Below, piece by piece: positions 5,511 through 9,253 of a DNA stretch of 9,253 bases. The notes below the pieces were generated by a model. The model was not told the origin of the DNA and ran no database searches. It saw nothing but the letters and a program-made list of their open reading frames with translations. This DNA is from DATFGK01 sp046712825 (GTDB taxonomy: Bacteria; Actinomycetota; AC-67): the NCBI GenBank assembly GCA_046712825.1, contig JBKKCR010000053.1:1-9253 (forward strand). The letters run 5' to 3'. The stretch's first letter is position 1; each line of letters starts with the position of its first letter. A program made the position numbers and the translations under genes.

Positions 5511-6566
5511 TCACTCGTTCTCGACGCGCAGGGCTGCCGAACGCGAGGGATGACGCAGCTTCGCCAGCGCCTTCGCCTCCAGCTGGCGGATGCGCTCCCG
5601 GGTCAGCCCGAAGAGCTGTCCGACCTGCTCGAGCGTCAGCGGCTCCTCCCCGGTCAGCCCGAAGCGCAAGGCGACGATGCGTCGCTCTCGGTCGTTGAGC
5701 GTGGCAAGCACCTTGAGGACCTCGTCCCGGCCGATGCCGGACAGGACCTCCTCGTAGCCTCGGCCGGCTTCCTCATCGGGGACGAACTCGCCGAGAGTTG
5801 CATCGCCTTCGCTGCCGACGGGCGTCTCGAGGGACAGCACGTGGGCCGCAAGGCCCCGCAGCTCGCGAACGCGATCGACCGGCAGCCATGCCGACTTCGC
5901 GACCTCCTCGTCGGTCGGCTCCCTCCCGAGCTCGCTCTTCTGTTGGACCCGGGTGCGCCCAACCCGCAACAGGAGCTCGTGGATGTGGACCGGCAGCCGG
6001 ATCACCCGGCCACGATCGGCGACACCTCTTTGGATCGCTTGACGGATCCACCACGTCGCGTAAGTCGAGAACTTGAAGCCCTTGCGCCAGTCGAACTTGC
6101 CGACCCCGCGCATGAGTCCGATGTTGCCTTCCTGGATCAAGTCGAGGAGCGGAACGCCCGTCCATCGGTACCGTCGCGCCATCGAAACGACGAGCCGGAG
6201 GTTGGCCTGGATCATCTCGTCCCTGGCTTGCTCGCCCACGCGGCGCAACTGCTCGTCCTTGCGGCGCTTCGTCAGCGCCTGGCTCTTCGGGCCGATCAGT
6301 CGCTTGTCGGCTTGCTCACCGGCTTCGATCTGCTTCGCGAGCTCAACCTCTCGCTCGGCGGTCAGCAGCGTGAAGCGTCCGATCCCACGGAGGTAAGCCC
6401 CGAGGGTGTCGATCTCGCCGAGGCCGGCGATGCTCGCTGCTCGCGCGATCTCCGCCGCTTCATGGGGGTCGACTTGCTCGACCATGTCTGCGATGAGCGC
6501 AGCATCGTCGAGGTCGAGATCGATCTCTTGGACGTGCTCGGAGCTTGGAGCTTCGGTGTCTCTCAC
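5511..6566 (-). CDS. RNA polymerase sigma factor, sigma-70 group 2 (SigB/HrdB-like)
   Basis: 351 residues from the GTG at 6566, which has GAGCGAGG seven bases upstream. An in-frame ATG at 6599 is less likely because it overlaps the candidate -10 box. Region 1.2 is DTLGAYLRGIGRFTLLTAERE (about 53-73). Region 2 runs 122-194 and includes NLRLVVSMARRY, LLDLIQEGNIGLMRGVGKFD and the region 2.3/2.4 segment STYATWWIRQAIQRGVADRG, which recognises and melts the -10. Region 3 is about 195-262. Region 4 is about 285-345, with the helix-turn-helix LEQVGQLFGLTRERIRQLE for the -35. Region 1.1 is absent or reduced to a short acidic segment (10-35, EIDLDLDDAALIADMVEQVD), and the spacer between 1.2 and 2.1 is short. 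That points to a group 2 or compact primary sigma rather than the main housekeeping one. Its nearest upstream neighbour is the divergent NTF2-like gene. Confidence 0.95.
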   Translation of the reverse strand: MRDTEAPSSEHVQEIDLDLDDAALIADMVEQVDPHEAAEIARAASIAGLGEIDTLGAYLRGIGRFTLLTAEREVELAKQIEAGEQADKRLIGPKSQALTKRRKDEQLRRVGEQARDEMIQANLRLVVSMARRYRWTGVPLLDLIQEGNIGLMRGVGKFDWRKGFKFSTYATWWIRQAIQRGVADRGRVIRLPVHIHELLLRVGRTRVQQKSELGREPTDEEVAKSAWLPVDRVRELRGLAAHVLSLETPVGSEGDATLGEFVPDEEAGRGYEEVLSGIGRDEVLKVLATLNDRERRIVALRFGLTGEEPLTLEQVGQLFGLTRERIRQLEAKALAKLRHPSRSAALRVENE

Positions 6567-6597
6567 GTCGCATCCTCGCTCCGGAATCAGTAGAAGC

Positions 6598-6603
6598 ATT
6601 GTA
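6598..6603 (-). promoter_or_regulatory. -10 element for the sigma-factor gene
   Basis: TACAAT on the minus strand matches TATAAT at five of six positions. Transcription would start near 6591, giving a leader of about 25 nt that contains the GAGCGAGG ribosome binding site of the GTG start at 6566. No convincing -35 box lies 16-19 bp upstream. Confidence 0.5.
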
Positions 6604-6666
6604 CGTGCTTTCCGCGGCTCTTATTTCCCTTGCGACCTCGAGCCCTTTGCAACGGGTGCGCACCTT

Positions 6667-6672
6667 TAGAAT
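6667..6672 (+). promoter_or_regulatory. -10 element giving a leaderless mRNA for the NTF2-like gene
   Basis: TAGAAT ends six bases before the GTG at 6679, the geometry of leaderless actinobacterial genes in which the first transcribed base is the start codon. No Shine-Dalgarno precedes the GTG, which supports this. A -35 box at normal spacing is not visible. Confidence 0.55.
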
Positions 6673-6678
6673 CCGGTC

Positions 6679-7071
6679 GTGGATGTCGAGCGGGTTGCGG
6701 CCGACTGGGCGAGTACGTGGACCCGTGCGTGGCCGGAGCGCGACGTCGAGGCGATCGTTTCCCTCTACGCCGAGCGGGCTCTCTATCGCGCGCTCATCTT
6801 CCGCGAGCCGGATCGCGGCCCGGCCGGCGTGCGGCGATACCTGACCGAGAACTTCGGTGTCGAGGAGGACATCGAGTGCTGGTTCGGCGAGCCGATCGTC
6901 GGCGACGACCGCGCCGCCGTCGAGTGGTGGGCAACGTGGATCGAGGAGGGTCGGCGCCTAACGCTCGCCGGCGCCACGATCCTGCGCTTCGACTCCGACG
7001 GGCTCATCGTCGACCACCGGGACTATTGGAATCAGGTGGAGCGTCGCGAGGAGCCGTATGAAGGTTGGTAG
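6679..7071 (+). CDS. NTF2-like / SnoaL-like domain protein
   Basis: 130 residues from GTG. The sequence opens with VAADWASTWTRAWPERDVEA, followed by LYAERALYRALIFREP. It then has GPAGVRRYL, CWFGEPIVGDDRAAVEWWAT and ILRFDSDGLIVDHRDYWNQV. This is the alpha+beta cone fold of the NTF2/SnoaL superfamily (nuclear transport factor 2 family protein), of normal single-domain length. Members are small-ligand binders or isomerase/cyclase-like enzymes. The conserved HRDYW near the end and the FREP segment are typical of an actinobacterial subgroup without a known substrate. No signal peptide or membrane segment is seen. It is divergent from the sigma-factor gene, within about 110 bp, and converges on the next gene with 3 bp between stop codons. 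Confidence 0.88.
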   Translation: MDVERVAADWASTWTRAWPERDVEAIVSLYAERALYRALIFREPDRGPAGVRRYLTENFGVEEDIECWFGEPIVGDDRAAVEWWATWIEEGRRLTLAGATILRFDSDGLIVDHRDYWNQVERREEPYEGW

Positions 7072-7074
7072 CGC

Positions 7075-7761
7075 CTATCTCACGATCTTGATGTTGAAGC
7101 CCACGCTTCCCTGACTCATCATCACGCGAACCCAGAGCGGCAGGTACATCTCGAGCCCGCGCGCGCCCGTGATGTCTCCGAGGTCGATGACGGAGCGCCA
7201 GCCGAACCACTCCTTCAGGATGCGTGTGACTTCCGCTTTGGCCCCGTCGTCGTTGCCGCAGATCAGCATGTCGTGGTCTCCGCCGCCGACCGCGGCGGGG
7301 TCGACCATCACCGGTGCGCTCACGATGTTGAGCGCCTTGACCACCTTCGCATCGGGGAACCCCCGTTGGATCTGCTCGGCCATGGAGTCGGTGTTCGAAA
7401 CGAGAAGCGTCGGGGGCATCCCTTTCGAGAAGTCGAGCGGGTTGGTGATGTCGATCAGGATCTTGCCGGCGAGGTTCGCGGCGCCGGCTGCTCCGAGCGC
7501 TTCGAGGGCGGCCTCGCCCGACGTCGCGTTGAAAAGCACATCGCCGTGCGCCGCCGAGTCCGCGAACGTGGCGAGCCGGACGCCGGGATCCGCGCCGAGC
7601 CATGCGGAGATGGGCTCGAGGCCGCGGGCGTCGGGCTCGGTGCGTGCCATCTGCGCTTCCGGATCGCGGGTGCCTAAGTGGACTTCGTGGCCGAGTCCCG
7701 CGATCTTCGCCGCGAGCGTGCGTCCCACGATCCCGGTGCCGAGAACTCCCACCTTCGCCAT
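7075..7761 (-). CDS. NADPH-dependent F420 reductase-like oxidoreductase
   Basis: 228 residues. A Rossmann fold opens at once with KVGVLGTGIVGRTLA (GxGxxG at about 8-13). TRDPE (31-35) follows at the end of strand 2, the position that contacts the NADP 2'-phosphate. DITNPLDFSKGMPPTLLVSN (about 104-123) and FPDAKVVKALNIVSAPVMVDP (about 135-155) are the landmarks of the F420-dependent NADP oxidoreductase (Fno/NpdG) and COG2085 family. The length is normal for it. Fno-type enzymes transfer hydride between NADPH and coenzyme F420, and F420 occurs in many Actinomycetota. Close paralogues in the family have other substrates, so the F420 role is likely but not certain. AGGAG lies five bases before the ATG. 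It is transcribed alone, divergent from the secreted protein gene. Confidence 0.85.
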   Translation of the reverse strand: MAKVGVLGTGIVGRTLAAKIAGLGHEVHLGTRDPEAQMARTEPDARGLEPISAWLGADPGVRLATFADSAAHGDVLFNATSGEAALEALGAAGAANLAGKILIDITNPLDFSKGMPPTLLVSNTDSMAEQIQRGFPDAKVVKALNIVSAPVMVDPAAVGGGDHDMLICGNDDGAKAEVTRILKEWFGWRSVIDLGDITGARGLEMYLPLWVRVMMSQGSVGFNIKIVR

Positions 7762-7788
7762 GACTGCTCCTCTTATGGATGAGCGCTC

Positions 7789-7794
7789 AGTCTA
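7789..7794 (-). promoter_or_regulatory. -10 element for the F420-reductase-like gene
   Basis: TAGACT on the minus strand fits TANNNT and would start transcription near 7782, about 21 nt before the ATG at 7761, with the AGGAG site inside that leader. It is flanked by two copies of GCGCTC (7783-7788 and 7797-7802), the first within the palindrome GAGCGCTC. A repressor could use these, but that is only a suggestion. No -35 box is clear. Confidence 0.4.
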
Positions 7795-7838
7795 GGGCGC
7801 TCGCTTTGGAGCACCCGCAGCAAAAGGACTATCCGAAA

Positions 7839-7871
7839 CCACCCGGAGTGACCATTGGTTCCGGTCAGTGG
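7839..7871 (+). promoter_or_regulatory. Interrupted hairpin upstream of the secreted-protein gene
   Basis: Three nested stems can be read: CCAC with GTGG, CCGGA with TCCGG, and ACC with GGT around an ATT loop. They are separated by a GTG bulge on the left and a TCA bulge on the right, giving 12 base pairs in 33 nt. The element lies 86 bp before the start at 7958 and 77 bp before the divergent ATG at 7761. It could be a leader RNA structure or an operator. I could not match it to a known riboswitch class. Confidence 0.35.
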
Positions 7872-7957
7872 CGCGTCGATTGGGGCGGTATCGGAAAGAG
7901 GTGGGCGCCATGGCGTGCGCCGGACGCGCGCGAAGTGAGCGCCCTTGGGGGATCTTC

Positions 7958-9082
7958 ATGTCTACCTCGCGCTCGCGCGCCTACGCGCGCCTCGGTTTCA
8001 TCTCGACGGTGGTCGTCGCCTCCGCCGTGCTCCTCGGCTCTGGAGTGTTCGCCGCGCCGCAACCCTTGAAGCCGGGTTGTAAGGCTTTCCGCCACCTTTG
8101 CCCGAGCCCGACACCGACGCCAACCACAACCTCGACGCCGAGCCCAACGCCGACGCCGACCGCCACCTCGACTCCGACGCCGTCGCCTTCGCCGACACCC
8201 ACCCCAACCCCGCCGCCGCCGGTTCCGCTGCCGGGCCAGCTGTACGCATCCACCTCTTTCTGGAACACGCCGATCCCGGCGAACCCGGCGATCGATCCGA
8301 ACTCGGCCGCGATCGTCCAGGCATCGCTCACGAATTTCGCCTCGAGCGCTAACTTCGCGAACACCGAAGGCTGGGGGATCCCCGTCGTGTACGCGTCGGT
8401 GACGGACAAGGAGTACGCGATCGGTTGCACCTACTTCGATTGCGGTACGACCGTGAAGTTCCGGATCCCGATGGGCGCGAAGGCAACGACCGGCAGCGAT
8501 AAGCATCTCGTCGTGATCGACCTCGCCAAGGGGCTGGAGCTCGACATGTGGCGAGCCGAATACAACGCGACCACCGACTCGTGGTCGGCCGGCAGCCGCT
8601 ACACGACCAACGTGCTCGGATGGGGCGCGATCTGCGCGCTCGGTCAGCACTGCAACGGCGCGGTGGCGTCCGGCTTCGCGGCCTTCGGCGGCATCCCGCG
8701 GCCCGAGGAGTTCGCGCAGTCCGTGATCCCGCACGCGCTGACGCTCACGCCGCCGCTGACCCGGTCCGACTACATCGCGTGCCCCGCGACGCACACCGAC
8801 GGCGAGGACCCGAGTCCGGCGATACCGGAAGGGGCACGGGTTCAGCTCGATCCGACGTTCAACGTGGATGCGCAGTCGTGGCCGGCGTGGAAGAAGACGA
8901 TGGCACGCACGCTCCAGGTATACGGCGCGTACATCTCGGACACTGGCGGCACGCTGGCGCTCCGCGGCGAGTCCGACATCAACCGTCAGGGCGCGTGGAC
9001 GGCGGTCGGGATGCCGGAGTGGGCGAGCCTTTCGGATCTTCCCTGGAGCAAGATGCGGGTGCTGCAGCTGACGCAGTGCTGA
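7958..9082 (+). CDS. Secreted protein: signal peptide, Thr/Pro/Ser linker, C-terminal domain of unknown function
   Basis: 374 residues from the ATG at 7958, preceded by GGGGGA five bases upstream. The frame is open further upstream, but only this start puts a proper signal peptide at the N-terminus. It has RSRAYAR, a hydrophobic core FISTVVVASAVLLGSGVF and a probable cut after VFA (about residue 32). A short segment with Cys41 and Cys48 leads into a low-complexity linker of S/T-P repeats (about 50-93), common in exported actinobacterial enzymes. The remaining 280 residues form one domain: LYASTSFWNTPIP, TEGWGIPVVYASV, SDKHLVVIDLAKGLELDMWR, FAAFGGIPRPEEF, a histidine and HTDGEDPSPAIPEGARVQLDP. 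I recall similar domains in secreted proteins of related bacteria but know no function. Eight cysteines in the mature protein fit disulfide bonding outside the cell. A cell-wall or polysaccharide target is a guess. Confidence 0.85.
   Translation: MSTSRSRAYARLGFISTVVVASAVLLGSGVFAAPQPLKPGCKAFRHLCPSPTPTPTTTSTPSPTPTPTATSTPTPSPSPTPTPTPPPPVPLPGQLYASTSFWNTPIPANPAIDPNSAAIVQASLTNFASSANFANTEGWGIPVVYASVTDKEYAIGCTYFDCGTTVKFRIPMGAKATTGSDKHLVVIDLAKGLELDMWRAEYNATTDSWSAGSRYTTNVLGWGAICALGQHCNGAVASGFAAFGGIPRPEEFAQSVIPHALTLTPPLTRSDYIACPATHTDGEDPSPAIPEGARVQLDPTFNVDAQSWPAWKKTMARTLQVYGAYISDTGGTLALRGESDINRQGAWTAVGMPEWASLSDLPWSKMRVLQLTQC
8099..8232 (+). repeat. Low-complexity ACSCCG-type repeat encoding the S/T-P linker
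   Basis: Short imperfect tandem units such as CCGACGCCG and CCGAGCCCG encode alternating Pro with Thr or Ser. Such tracts can change length by slippage, so linker length may vary between strains. Long frames on the opposite strand here come from the composition and are not genes. Confidence 0.7.
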
Positions 9083-9086
9083 CGCC

Positions 9087-9253
9087 CTAAAGATCCGATC
9101 GCTCGGCCGTGACCTGCGCGGCGAGCGCGTCTGCGTGCTTCGCCTTGGCTTTCTCGAGCGCGGCGGGGATCCAGCGCGTCGGCCATTCGCCCGGTGCCGG
9201 CTTGAAGTCCTTCAGGATCTGGCGGGCGGCGGTGACGGTGTGGACCTCGGTCG
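9087..9253 (-). CDS. Unidentified gene, C-terminal 54 residues only
   Basis: A minus-strand frame enters from the right edge and ends at TAG (9089-9087). It includes TEVHTVTAARQILKDFKPAP, then EWPTRWIPAALEKAKAKHAD, and ends TAERSDL. Nearly every third codon position is G or C and there is no internal stop, as in the neighbouring genes, so it is probably coding. The end is helical and Ala/Lys-rich. I do not recognise the family. It converges with the secreted-protein gene with 4 bp between stop codons. Confidence 0.6.
   Translation of the reverse strand, partial: TEVHTVTAARQILKDFKPAPGEWPTRWIPAALEKAKAKHADALAAQVTAERSDL

Noticed and set aside
5319..6593. 424-codon plus-strand frame
   Set aside because: Antisense to the sigma factor and the 46-residue gene, with no motif of its own.
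6567..6599. ATG at 6599 as the sigma-factor start
   Set aside because: It has no ribosome binding site and overlaps the TACAAT box, whereas GTG at 6566 has a good Shine-Dalgarno.
7810..7895. Cyclic-di-GMP-type riboswitch upstream of the secreted protein
   Set aside because: GCAAA and ACCATT recall parts of that class, but the conserved core (GGGCAAACC, GACGCAAAGCC and the receptor helix) is not present in order.
7865..8794. 309-codon minus-strand frame
   Set aside because: Arg/Gly-rich shadow of the secreted protein and its S/T-P linker.

Overview
The window looks like chromosomal DNA of a high-GC Actinomycetota lineage, probably a poorly sampled, deep-branching one. The support is GC-rich third codon positions, an ANTAR regulator of an actinobacterial type, a SigB/HrdB-like sigma factor, an F420-dependent-oxidoreductase-type protein, a DUF6158-like small protein and a probable leaderless GTG gene. 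I see no rRNA, tRNA, CRISPR array, insertion sequence or phage gene.

Left part (1-2098): the minus strand carries a nearly complete UbiB/ABC1-type atypical kinase that runs off the left edge. Between it and the next operon lies a broken plus-strand remnant of a berberine-bridge (BBE) type FAD-linked oxidase. Two reading frames match two separate parts of that family.

Centre-left (2099-4292): a compact minus-strand operon reads STAS-domain anti-sigma antagonist -> small C-x-C-x4-C protein -> YbhN/UPF0104-type multi-pass membrane protein -> DUF6158-like small protein. Genes overlap or nearly abut, and a sigma-70-like promoter can be seen at 4399-4428. Divergent from it (4500-5093, plus) is an ANTAR protein whose receiver domain lacks the phosphorylation residues. 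Its Shine-Dalgarno lies in a perfect inverted repeat.

Centre-right (5111-6566, minus): a primary-like (group 2) sigma factor is followed by two tiny, very basic proteins of 46 and 34 residues. Each has a strong ribosome binding site that can pair with a nearby complementary segment. The STAS protein, ANTAR protein and sigma factor together suggest a stress or transcription-regulation neighbourhood. No anti-sigma kinase is present here, so any circuit is inference.

Right part (6679-9253): a probable leaderless NTF2/SnoaL-like gene (plus) converges with an NADPH:F420-reductase-like gene (minus), leaving a 3-bp gap. A divergent promoter region of about 200 bp follows. Next is a secreted protein with a signal peptide, a Thr/Pro/Ser linker and a C-terminal domain of unknown function. 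It converges, with a 4-bp gap, on the C-terminal end of an unidentified minus-strand gene cut by the right edge.
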